DNA of 10,160 nt from JAZDLO01 sp043801935. GTDB lineage: Bacteria > Actinomycetota > Thermoleophilia > RBG-16-64-13. Shown here piece after piece: positions 1-6,083 of this stretch. Each line of letters opens with the position of its first letter. Within the stretch, counting starts at the first letter, position 1. Below the pieces are notes generated by a model. It did no database searches and was not told the origin of the DNA. It saw nothing but the letters and a program-made list of their open reading frames with translations. Location: the NCBI GenBank assembly GCA_043801935.1, contig JAZDLO010000124.1, forward strand, positions 1-10,160, read 5' to 3'. The translations under genes were made by a program, and so were the position numbers.

Positions 1-684
1 CCCCTCGAGCATCCGCTTGCGGGCGGCTGTGTACTTCTCCTTGTCGGCGATCTCCATCTGAAGGTCACCACGGAGGGCGATGGCCTTCAGGTTCTTGGAA
101 CCCATGACCGCGCCGAGACCCTTGCGGCCCGCCACCCGGCGTTCGTTGACCAGGCAGGCCATGCGGGACAGCTTCTCCCCGGCGGGGCCGATGCAACTGA
201 CCCGGATGTTCTGGTCGTGCAACTCGTCTTTGATCGCAGCCTGCGTGTCGAAGCTGGGCAACCCCCAGAGATCCTTGGCCGAGCGGAACTTGACCTCGGA
301 GTTCGTGATCCAAAGTTAGGTGGGCTCTTCGGCCCTGCCCTCGCTGCTGTTCACGGCGTCGCCGGCCCGCTTCATCTCCACCGGGAAATGTCCGCCCGTG
401 GTGGCCACCCCCATGGCCCCGGTAGCGGGAGACTTGGCATTGATGCACAGCCGGCTGTTACAGGGAATGGTGGTACCGGTGAAGGGTCCCGGGGCATAGA
501 TGAGCTTGTTCTCGGGGCCGAGAGGATCGCAATCCGCGGGAACCTCGTCGTAGAGGTACTTGACGGTGAATCCCGAGCCACCTATGAAGTCCTGAGCCAC
601 TTCGAGAGGTAACGGCTCTTCCTTGAAACTCTTTTCGGTAAGGTTGACCCTGAGGATCTTGCCGGTGTAGCCGCCCTTGTACAT
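1..684 (-). pseudogene. Aldehyde:ferredoxin oxidoreductase family, N-terminal part, interrupted by an in-frame TAA
   Basis: AOR-family enzymes are tungsten-bispterin, [4Fe-4S] proteins that oxidise aldehydes to acids with ferredoxin, usually in the cytoplasm of anaerobes. The start ATG at 684 follows AAAGGAG with a 4-base spacer and gives MYKGGYTGKILRVNL, a typical AOR opening. Further family landmarks are IGGSGFTVKYLYDEV, DPLGPENKLIYAPGPFTGT, SRLCINAKSPATGAMG and GGHFPVEMK. Codon 123 (316-318) is TAA where relatives usually carry Tyr. The same frame then continues with LWITNSEVKF and the conserved stretch IGPAGEKLSRMACLVNERR plus GLGAVMGSKNLKAI, reaching the left edge without another stop. 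The Fe-S cysteines and C-terminal half lie outside the window. Family membership is secure. Whether the stop is a real mutation or a sequence error cannot be told here. Divergent from the TetR gene, which may control it. Confidence 0.85.
316..318 (-). other. Premature in-frame stop codon (TAA) in the AOR gene
   Basis: Reading the minus strand, GAA GAG CCC ACC is followed by TAA and then CTT TGG ATC ACG AAC. The residues on both sides (RAEEPT, then LWITNSEV) match a continuous AOR sequence in one frame, so this is a nonsense change and not a frameshift. TAC to TAA is a single-base difference. Confidence 0.85.
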
Positions 685-813
685 GTCACTCCTTTGCTCC
701 ACGGACTCGCCGCCTCGAGTGGCGCGGCGTACTCCCAAGGAGACCAGCCGCCTGTTCAGGCAAAGGATATCAGCCGTATCGGGGTTGCGTGAGTCGTGCC
801 CATCTCCCGGCGA

Positions 814-826
814 TATACTGATGCTC
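814..826 (+). promoter_or_regulatory. Candidate promoter -10 (TATACT) and start site for the tetR gene
   Basis: TATACT at 814-819 matches the sigma-70-type -10 consensus in five of six positions. A start site 7 bases downstream would fall at about 826, right next to the ATG at 827, and no Shine-Dalgarno sequence is visible, so a leaderless transcript is plausible. No convincing -35 box is seen at the usual 16-18 bp spacing; TTGCGT at 785-790 is 23 bp away. Prediction from sequence only. Confidence 0.4.
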
Positions 827-1519
827 ATGGAGCAGGCTGCGCCCACTTATCGCGTTCCCCGTCAGAAGCGGAGCAGAGAGTCCCTCGAACGACTGCTCGA
901 CGCGGCCGAGCAACAGATCCGCGCCGAGGGACTCGAGTCGCTGACCGTCGCCAGTGTGTTGAACCGAGCCGGACTGTCCGTGGGTGCCTTCTATACCCGT
1001 TTCCCGGATAAGACCGCGCTCTTACGCGTGCTGCAAGACCGTTTTCACAACAGGCTGGAACCTCTCATACACGCAGAGCTCTCGGAGCAGCCCGACTCTC
1101 CCGAGACTCTGGCCGACGCAGTGGAGCGCGCGATCGGTGTGCTCATCCGGCGCGTGACCGGGGAGCTCGAACTCTCTCGCGCCTTCATGATGAATTCCGT
1201 CTTCGACCCCGTGCTACGAGCGCGCGGAGAACGCGTCAACCGGGAGCGCAGGAAGGCGCTCACCGCGGTCCTCTTGAGACACCGCGACGAGATCGGTCAC
1301 GCCGACCCGGTCTTGGCCATCAGCATGGCCTACGGTATCTACGCGGCCGTCATACGGGGACGGATGGTGTTCGGACAGGAACACGAGCTGTACTACGGCA
1401 TCAGCAGCGAGACCATCTTCCGCGAACTCGAGCAGGCGCTCACTCTGTATCTTCGCGGAAGCGGCCCGGCCCTCGCCCAGGTCGTTTCAGCGCCCCCTCC
1501 TCAAAGTCCAGGAGAATAA
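827..1519 (+). CDS. TetR/AcrR family transcriptional regulator
   Basis: A one-component repressor-type regulator of 230 residues from the ATG at 827. Residues 14-69 form the TetR helix-turn-helix: a first helix KRSRESLERLLDAAEQQI, EGLESLTVASVLNRAGLS, then the recognition element VGAFYTRFPDKTALLRVL, close to the usual 'G.LY.HF..K..L' pattern. The rest (LEPLIHAEL to EQALTLYL) is the variable helical ligand-binding and dimer domain; its ligand cannot be predicted. The frame is open upstream to 677, but the domain begins after 827. ATG 821 is an alternative start two codons earlier, and neither has a clear ribosome binding site. It lies divergent from the AOR gene and just ahead of the MFS gene on the same strand, so it probably controls itself, the transporter and perhaps AOR (inference). 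The C-terminus is Pro/Ser-rich. Confidence 0.9.
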   Translation: MEQAAPTYRVPRQKRSRESLERLLDAAEQQIRAEGLESLTVASVLNRAGLSVGAFYTRFPDKTALLRVLQDRFHNRLEPLIHAELSEQPDSPETLADAVERAIGVLIRRVTGELELSRAFMMNSVFDPVLRARGERVNRERRKALTAVLLRHRDEIGHADPVLAISMAYGIYAAVIRGRMVFGQEHELYYGISSETIFRELEQALTLYLRGSGPALAQVVSAPPPQSPGE

Positions 1520-1524
1520 CGGTA
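1511..1524 (+). promoter_or_regulatory. Ribosome binding site and possible non-canonical start of the MFS gene
   Basis: GGAG at 1511-1514, overlapping the end of the tetR gene, is a good Shine-Dalgarno sequence. Seven bases downstream, in frame with the transporter, is GTA at 1522-1524, where a GTG would be an ideal start. The frame from there reads VGGKQSTRADGAYRSRYRW before the first membrane helix, a normal positively charged N-terminus for an MFS protein. No ATG, GTG or TTG occurs in frame between 1441 and 1591. Confidence 0.4.
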
Positions 1525-1590
1525 GGGGGAAAGCAGTCCACCCGGGCGGACGGCGCCTACCGGTCAAGATACCGATGGGTCATCCTGGCG

Positions 1591-2808
1591 ATGGCCATGC
1601 TTGTTATGTTCGGCGCCATCGGCTTGGGGCGGTTCGGCTACACCTCCATCCTCCCCTTCATGCAGAAGGATCTGGGTATGAGTAACACCGAGGCCGGCTT
1701 CCTGGCTACCGCCAACCTCGCCGGCTTCACGGTCTCCGCCGCGATCGGAGGCCTGCTCGCCTCGCGTTTCGGCGCACGCGCGGTGACGGCGGCGGGTCTG
1801 GCCCTTGTGGGACTGGGGTTGGTGCTCGCGGGCTTCGCCACCGGAGTCGGCTCGGCTGCGGTTGCTCGAGCGATGACCGGGATAGGGACATCGGTTGGTA
1901 CGGTGCCTGCGATGGCCCTCGTATCGGGGTGGTTCGAGCCTCGCCGACGAGGTCTGGCCAGCGGAGTACCTTTTATCGGTACCTCGATCGCACTCGTGGT
2001 CACCGGACCCACGGTGCCCCGGCTGATCGCGGCCGGAGGCGAGGAGGGGTGGCGGATCCCGTGGCATCTCTTCGGTGGGATAGCCCTGGCGATGGCCGTG
2101 GCCGCTTACCTGGTATTTCGCGAAGCGCCGCGGGAGAAGCGCTTTCTATACAGCGCCGTTCCCACGCCTATCGGCGATAGGACCACCCACATCTGGAGAA
2201 CGTTAAGCTCGAGACCGGCACTTCATTTGGCCCTCGTCTACCTGCTGTTCGGCTTCTCGTATCTCATCTACGTGACCTTCTTCACCAAGCGGTTGATCGA
2301 CGACGCCGGTTACAGTCCCGAGGTGGCCGGCACGCTCTTCATGGTGGTCGGGTGGGCGAGCTTTCCTTGCGGCATCCTCTGGGGTCACGCTTCCGACCGC
2401 ATCGGGCGGGGCAACGCGCTCGCATCGGTCTGCTTCCTGAACGCAGCGTCTTTCACGTTGTTCGCTTTTTGGACGTCATGGCCGAGCCTGGTACTTTCCG
2501 CGGTCCTTTTCGGGCTCAGCGCATGGAGCGTCCCGGGGATCATGACCGCCACCTGTCGCGACGCCTTCGGGGCCAGGCTGACGCCGGCCGTCCTCGGTTT
2601 TGTCACCTTGTTCTACGGCCTCGGACAGACGGTGAGCCCGACGGTCGCCGGGTGGACCGCCGACTCCTTCTCGTCGTTCCGGCCCGCTTTCATATTGGCG
2701 GCGGGAGTCGCTTTGCTCGGGGCGATCGTCGCATTCTTCTTTCGCACCCCCCAGCAAGCAGCGCACGAGACCGTGTACGGGGAGACGGTCGCGTATCCCG
2801 CATTGTGA
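1591..2808 (+). CDS. MFS transporter, YbfB/YjiJ-like
   Basis: A major facilitator superfamily permease of 405 residues from ATG 1591, with about 12 hydrophobic segments in two halves split by a charged loop near residues 175-205. Landmarks are GAIGLGRFGYTSILPFMQ in helix 1, the loop-2-like ASRFGARAVTAAGLALVG, and, in the second half, GHASDRIGRGNALA, the matching loop. The GRF-YT-ILP element resembles YbfB/YjiJ-type transporters; the substrate is unknown, though organic anions are a reasonable guess. ATG 1591 lies inside the predicted first helix (the upstream frame encodes RYRWVILA) and has no Shine-Dalgarno sequence, so the true N-terminus is probably about 23 codons upstream, near 1522, at a codon that is not a standard start. 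It follows tetR by 71 bp from ATG 1591, or 2 bp from 1522, and is probably co-transcribed with it. The end is convergent with the substrate-binding protein gene. Confidence 0.88.
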   Translation: MAMLVMFGAIGLGRFGYTSILPFMQKDLGMSNTEAGFLATANLAGFTVSAAIGGLLASRFGARAVTAAGLALVGLGLVLAGFATGVGSAAVARAMTGIGTSVGTVPAMALVSGWFEPRRRGLASGVPFIGTSIALVVTGPTVPRLIAAGGEEGWRIPWHLFGGIALAMAVAAYLVFREAPREKRFLYSAVPTPIGDRTTHIWRTLSSRPALHLALVYLLFGFSYLIYVTFFTKRLIDDAGYSPEVAGTLFMVVGWASFPCGILWGHASDRIGRGNALASVCFLNAASFTLFAFWTSWPSLVLSAVLFGLSAWSVPGIMTATCRDAFGARLTPAVLGFVTLFYGLGQTVSPTVAGWTADSFSSFRPAFILAAGVALLGAIVAFFFRTPQQAAHETVYGETVAYPAL

Positions 2809-2880
2809 CGAGCGTGGGCGCCCGATCTCGTCTCCCGCAGAACCCGCGCACTGTCCCGCCGATCACGCCGACGCTGCAGA

Positions 2881-2911
2881 ACGAAGAGCCCCGCGCTGCG
2901 GGGCTCTTCGT
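2881..2911. terminator. Perfect 14-bp hairpin between convergent genes (likely bidirectional terminator)
   Basis: ACGAAGAGCCCCGC (2881-2894), a 3-base loop GCT, and the exact complement GCGGGGCTCTTCGT (2898-2911). It lies between the 3' ends of the MFS gene (plus) and the substrate-binding protein gene (minus). There is no clear U-tract on either side, as is common for terminator-like hairpins in GC-rich actinobacteria. Confidence 0.75.
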
Positions 2912-2978
2912 CTCTACCGAGAAACTGCCGGTGGTTCTCCCGTGAGGTCTCGCACCTCCGGAAGGAGAGGCGGGTCGA

Positions 2979-4433
2979 TCAAGCGTACTGCATCGGCTGG
3001 ACTTTGGCCTGCACCTCCGTGCCGGGGGCCCATACATTGCCGACCTGGACGATCTCGTACGGGTGCTTGGTGCCCTTGACCCACTGCCCGCCGCCGGTCG
3101 GAGGCATGTAAACGTTCGGCACCGGGTGGAACGTCCCCATCTCGGCGGGAACAGTCATGTCGATGGGGCCGAGCATAGTGTCCAGCTTGGTGCTGGCGAT
3201 GGCCGCGATCAGCTGCTCCTTGTCATCCACGTCCGCCGTGCGCTTGAGCGCGTCGACCAGCCATTCCATGCGGTCGTAGGTCCCGATAGGGGCAGTCCAT
3301 TGGTTGCCAGTGCGCTTCTCGTAGTCATCGGCAAGCTCCTGGCAGGTCTCGCCGGTCAAAGAGGATTTGAAGGGCCAGTGCGGGCCCCACGTGAACTCGA
3401 CCGTGGCGTTCACGGCGATGTCACCGATGGCAGCCACCGTCTCCGGGAACAGGAGGGCTTTCCCGCAGGTTAGGACTTTCGGCTGGTAGCCTTGCTGGTA
3501 TGCCTGTTTCCAGAAGTTGGTGAAGTCCGGGGCGATGACTGTGCCGGTACAGATCTCGCAGGCGTTCTTCTTGTAGTCAGAGATCAGCTTGGTGAAGTCT
3601 TCGGTGGGCACGGGGTAGAGGCCCGGGTTGAAGACCGTGTAGCCGGCTTTCCTCATGTTCGGCGGCAGGCCGGTGTTCTCGTCGGTCCAGGCTATACCGT
3701 CGGCATCGTTGGCGAAGAACAGCCCGCACACCTTGTTCGTCTCCACCTGCTCCCAGATGTCGATGAACGCCGCAACGATCTGCTCCAGGCCAAGCGCATG
3801 GGCGTAGGCCCACTTGAGAGGCTGAGGATTGGCCGGGTCGGCCTGCAGACCGAAGAAGAAGGGCTGCCAGGGCACGAAGCTGGCGATGCAGGGTGTCCCG
3901 AAACTCTCGCAGGTCGCGGCCACAGGGACCACCGTGTCCGGGGCCGAGGAGACCAGGATGGCGTCGACCTTGTCGTTATTGATGAGATCACCGGCCACCT
4001 GGCCGGCGCGGTTCTGGTCGGACTGGGTGTCCACGTGCTTGAGGATGATGTTGTGCGTCTGGCCGTCGCCGCACTCCACGCCATCGGCGACAGCTTCCCC
4101 CCATTTCTCTTCCAGGAATTTCATGGGCATGCCGAAACCGGCCAGCGGCCCGGTCAGGGGCGACACCAGGCCGACGATGATGTCGCGCCCTGCGGCCTTG
4201 GTGGTCGTGGTCTGGGGCGCAGTGGTAGTGGTGGTGGTGCCCGGAGCGGCCGTGGTAGTGGTCGTGCTTTCTTCTGTGGCGCCGCACGCAGCCACCAGGC
4301 CGCCTAGACCTGCGCCGACACCGACCGTCGCACCGGCGATGCCCGCGATCTTGAGGAATTCACGACGGCTGACAGACTTGCCCTTGAGCACGCCGGGTTT
4401 CTCCTGCTCCAGTCTCTTGTCCTTGTCTAGCAT
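2979..4433 (-). CDS. ABC-type substrate-binding protein (Peripla_BP_6/LivJ-like), Tat-exported lipoprotein
   Basis: An extracytoplasmic type I binding protein of 484 residues, of the class that feeds branched-chain amino acid-type (HAAT) ABC importers. The start ATG at 4433 is preceded by AGGAGGAGG. Residues 22-28, SRREFLK, are a consensus twin-arginine motif, followed by a Gly/Ala/Val hydrophobic stretch and the lipobox LVAAC with Cys50 as the lipid attachment site. Residues about 55-80 are a Thr/Ala/Pro linker. The binding fold starts at DIIVGLVSPLTGPLAGFG, followed by NRAGQVAGDLINNDKVDAILVSS and PDTVVPVAATCESFGTPCIA, all typical of the family. The mature domain has eight cysteines besides the lipidated one, including a CEIC pair, which is unusual for an anaerobe-like secreted protein. 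No permease or ATPase gene lies beside it, so its partner must be elsewhere or its role may be sensing. Ligand unknown. Confidence 0.9.
   Translation of the reverse strand: MLDKDKRLEQEKPGVLKGKSVSRREFLKIAGIAGATVGVGAGLGGLVAACGATEESTTTTTAAPGTTTTTTAPQTTTTKAAGRDIIVGLVSPLTGPLAGFGMPMKFLEEKWGEAVADGVECGDGQTHNIILKHVDTQSDQNRAGQVAGDLINNDKVDAILVSSAPDTVVPVAATCESFGTPCIASFVPWQPFFFGLQADPANPQPLKWAYAHALGLEQIVAAFIDIWEQVETNKVCGLFFANDADGIAWTDENTGLPPNMRKAGYTVFNPGLYPVPTEDFTKLISDYKKNACEICTGTVIAPDFTNFWKQAYQQGYQPKVLTCGKALLFPETVAAIGDIAVNATVEFTWGPHWPFKSSLTGETCQELADDYEKRTGNQWTAPIGTYDRMEWLVDALKRTADVDDKEQLIAAIASTKLDTMLGPIDMTVPAEMGTFHPVPNVYMPPTGGGQWVKGTKHPYEIVQVGNVWAPGTEVQAKVQPMQYA
4199..4272. repeat. Low-complexity (ACC)n-type tract encoding a Thr-rich linker
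   Basis: On the minus strand this stretch is largely ACC, ACG and ACT codons and encodes three runs of four to six Thr separated by Ala, Pro, Gly and Gln. It is a flexible linker between the lipid anchor and the binding domain. A similar tract forms the tail of the neighbouring PpiC gene at about 5758-5880. Slippage-prone repeats of this kind can vary in length between strains. Confidence 0.7.
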
Positions 4434-4526
4434 TGCCCCTCCTCCTACGAAGTAGCATGTCCCAGGCGCGATCCGTCACAAGAAAGCCGTGTCCGCCTGG
4501 GCTGTCGTCGCCCTCCCACATCCTTC

Positions 4527-4555
4527 ATCCTAGCACCACGCTGCACCTGGATAAA
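4527..4555 (-). promoter_or_regulatory. Candidate promoter of the substrate-binding protein gene
   Basis: On the minus strand, TTTATC (4555-4550) as -35 and TAGGAT (4532-4527) as -10 are separated by 17 bases, with TGC just before the -10. The -35 is weak. The expected start near 4520 would give a leader of about 85 bases. The -35 overlaps a GGATAA repeat (4547-4554). Confidence 0.35.
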
Positions 4556-4665
4556 CCCTGCGAAGTGAGCGCCGCCTCGATCGCGGTCGGCGCAGGACTT
4601 TGCGCATTCTTAACAACATCCTTATCCAGATGCGGCTATACTTCTTCCGCGCCGCTTCCGGATAA
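4547..4665. repeat. Three GGATAA-type repeats in the divergent intergenic region
   Basis: CACCTGGATAA ends at 4554. Its near-exact inverted copy TTATCCAGATG begins at 4622; 10 of 11 bases agree. A third, shorter copy CCGGATAA lies at 4658-4665 in the direct orientation. The first overlaps the candidate -35 of the minus gene and the second lies in the candidate plus promoter, so they could be operators for a shared regulator. Chance occurrence of the 8-base core is not excluded. Confidence 0.4.
4600..4642 (+). promoter_or_regulatory. Candidate promoter region of the PpiC lipoprotein gene
   Basis: Two options are seen. TTGCGC (4600-4605) with TATCCA (4623-4628) has a 17-base spacer but a weak -10. 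TATACT (4637-4642) is a good -10, and TTAACA (4610-4615) is the nearest -35-like box, 21 bases upstream, which is longer than usual. Either would start transcription about 45-65 bases ahead of the GTG at 4699. Confidence 0.35.
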
Positions 4666-4698
4666 CATCGCTTCTCAACGACATCAAGTGAGGTTCGC

Positions 4699-5886
4699 GT
4701 GATAAAGAGACTCGTTGCCGCAGTACTCGTGCTCGTCTTGGCCGGAGCCGTCGGTTTGGTGGCAGGCTGTGGCGGCGAACTACCTAGTGATGCCGTGGCT
4801 AAGGTCGGGCAGACCTATATCACTCAGGGACAGTTCGACGCACGCGTGGCCGATTTTGAGACTCAGTACGCAGGCCAGATCCCCGACAAGACCAGCGATC
4901 CCGACGGCTACGGGAATTTCCAGCGGGACGTGCTCGATTACATGGTCACGTACGAGATCGCGAAGCAGAAAGCCCCGTCGCTCAACCTGACCGTGACCGA
5001 TGAGGATGTCCAGAAAGAGATCGATGGCATCCTGGCAGACTCCTTCGGCGGCGATCAGGCCCAGTTCGACGCGGCGCTCGCAGCCCAGAACATGACCTTG
5101 GACCAGTTGAAGCTCAACTATCGGGAGTCCATGCTCCTGCAGAAGGTCTACGACGAGGTGACCAAGGACATCACCACGGTCCCCGACGATGACATAACCG
5201 CCTACTACGAGGCGCACAAGTCCGTCTACTACACGGACGAGACACGGACTGCGCGCCACATCCTCATCTCGCCCAGCCCCAAGCCGGACGATTCCGCGAC
5301 CACGTCGACCGCCGCCGGGTCCTCGACGCCCACCACGGCTGCGCCTACGGAAGCCGACTGGGCCGCCGCACTGACCACCGCCGAAAAGGTGCGAGCCGAT
5401 CTGGTCGGCGGAGCCGATTGGACCACCGAAGCCGCCCAGTACTCGGACGACACCGGCACCAAGGAGAGCGGGGGCGACCTGGCAACGGTCCGCAAGGGGG
5501 AGATGGTGCCCGAATTCGAGCAATCGGTGTTCTCGCTGGCGCAGGGTGAGATCTCGCAGCCCATAAAGACCACCTACGGCTATCACGTCATCGAGGTGAC
5601 CGGCATCACGCCGGCGAAGCAGTACACGCTCGAAGACGAGGGAGTCAAGGATGAGATCTCCAGCTCCCTCGTCAACGGGAAGAAGGGCGAGGCCTGGCAG
5701 CAGTGGGTCATCGCCACCAAGGCTGAGGTAGGTGTGATCTACCGGACCGGCATGGAGCCCACCACCACGACCACGGCATCCGTCACCGCCACCACGTCGG
5801 GCCCGGGCGACACGAGCGCCACGACGGCCGCCGGACAGCCCATCACCACGGCCGCTCCCGCGACTACCACGACGGCTAAGCCGTAA
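4699..5886 (+). CDS. PpiC/parvulin-type peptidyl-prolyl isomerase lipoprotein (PrsA/SurA-like foldase)
   Basis: An extracytoplasmic chaperone that speeds prolyl isomerisation in exported proteins, 395 residues. The start is GTG at 4699, supported by GAGG five bases upstream and by the signal peptide directly after it: IKRLVAAVLVLVLAG, then the lipobox LVAGC with Cys24. Residues about 27-180 are a SurA-N-like helical domain (GQTYITQGQFDARV, LDYMVTYEIAKQKA, DEDVQKEIDGIL). The parvulin domain begins at TARHILIS (His187) and ends at YGYHVIEV (His296), with SGGDLATVRKGEMVPEFE and FSLAQGEISQPIKT in between, all family landmarks. Inside it, residues about 192-220 are an extra Ser/Thr/Ala/Pro stretch. 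From residue 354 to the end is a Thr/Ala tail. It is monocistronic: divergent from the binding protein gene and closed by a terminator. PpiC membership is clear; its clients are unknown. Confidence 0.92.
   Translation: MIKRLVAAVLVLVLAGAVGLVAGCGGELPSDAVAKVGQTYITQGQFDARVADFETQYAGQIPDKTSDPDGYGNFQRDVLDYMVTYEIAKQKAPSLNLTVTDEDVQKEIDGILADSFGGDQAQFDAALAAQNMTLDQLKLNYRESMLLQKVYDEVTKDITTVPDDDITAYYEAHKSVYYTDETRTARHILISPSPKPDDSATTSTAAGSSTPTTAAPTEADWAAALTTAEKVRADLVGGADWTTEAAQYSDDTGTKESGGDLATVRKGEMVPEFEQSVFSLAQGEISQPIKTTYGYHVIEVTGITPAKQYTLEDEGVKDEISSSLVNGKKGEAWQQWVIATKAEVGVIYRTGMEPTTTTTASVTATTSGPGDTSATTAAGQPITTAAPATTTTAKP
5758..5880. repeat. Low-complexity Thr/Ala-rich C-terminal tail coding region
   Basis: Mostly ACC, ACG, GCC and GCG codons, encoding a disordered tail with runs such as TTTTT and ATTTT. 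It contains no recognisable domain and resembles the linker in the neighbouring binding protein. It may be cell-wall-spanning or glycosylated, by analogy with Thr-rich secreted actinobacterial proteins (inference). Confidence 0.6.
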
Positions 5887-5944
5887 CCCAAGGCGCGCGG
5901 AGCCGGCCGACGCCCGGCGAGCCGCGGCGACATCTCTCGCAAAG

Positions 5945-5977
5945 AACGGGGCCGGGGGCGAAACCCCCGGCCCCGTT
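5945..5977. terminator. Perfect 14-bp GC-rich hairpin after the PpiC gene
   Basis: AACGGGGCCGGGGG (5945-5958), loop CGAAA, and the exact complement CCCCCGGCCCCGTT (5964-5977). It sits 58 bases after the PpiC stop. A short GTTGTCTC follows, without a long U-tract. Because the next gene converges, it may also act on the minus strand, which leaves the hairpin through AACGGGG and GAAAG. Confidence 0.8.
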
Positions 5978-5991
5978 GTCTCGAGGTACTT

Positions 5992-6014
5992 GCGCCGGAC
6001 GTGGCTTCCGGCGC
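5992..6014. repeat. 8-bp inverted repeat (stem-loop) in the convergent intergenic region
   Basis: GCGCCGGA (5992-5999), a 7-base loop, and TCCGGCGC (6007-6014). It lies between the PpiC terminator and the end of the cyclase operon, so it may be part of the minus-strand termination region. Confidence 0.45.
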
Positions 6015-6023
6015 GCACTCCTT

Positions 6024-6037
6024 ACTGGTCGACCAGT
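6024..6037. repeat. Perfect 14-bp palindrome ACTGGTCGACCAGT
   Basis: The sequence equals its own reverse complement. It is followed at once by CGACG-GCT-CGTCG (6038-6050), a second small hairpin. It lies between convergent gene ends, which fits a terminator or boundary element better than an operator. Confidence 0.45.
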
Positions 6038-6083
6038 CGACGGCTCGTCGGTGCGGCGGACCTAGGCTCGGCTACCGAAGCAC

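Noticed and set aside
316..318. Stop codon recoding (selenocysteine or pyrrolysine) in the AOR gene
   Set aside because: The codon is TAA, which is used for neither; no recoding hairpin is evident after it, and the expected residue is Tyr.
677..826. N-terminal extension of the TetR protein
   Set aside because: It would start within the opposite gene's coding sequence, has no ribosome binding site, and adds about 50 residues unlike any TetR domain.
4199..4272. CRISPR-like or mobile repeat at the ACC-rich tract
   Set aside because: It is coding low complexity in a Thr-rich linker, with no spacers, terminal inverted repeats or target duplications.
3492..4307. Plus-strand open frames opposite the binding protein gene
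   Set aside because: The minus-strand reading gives a full Tat lipoprotein with family motifs; the plus frames show no domains and only mirror its codon bias.
4433..4702. Small plus-strand open frame of 89 codons across the divergent promoter region
   Set aside because: It starts inside the ribosome binding site of the opposite gene, has no binding site of its own and overlaps the PpiC start; composition is unremarkable.
4780..6018. Long minus-strand open frame of 412 codons opposite the PpiC gene
   Set aside because: It is Gly/Arg/Val-rich, has no recognisable domain, and is the expected antisense artefact of a GC-rich gene whose plus strand encodes a clear lipoprotein.
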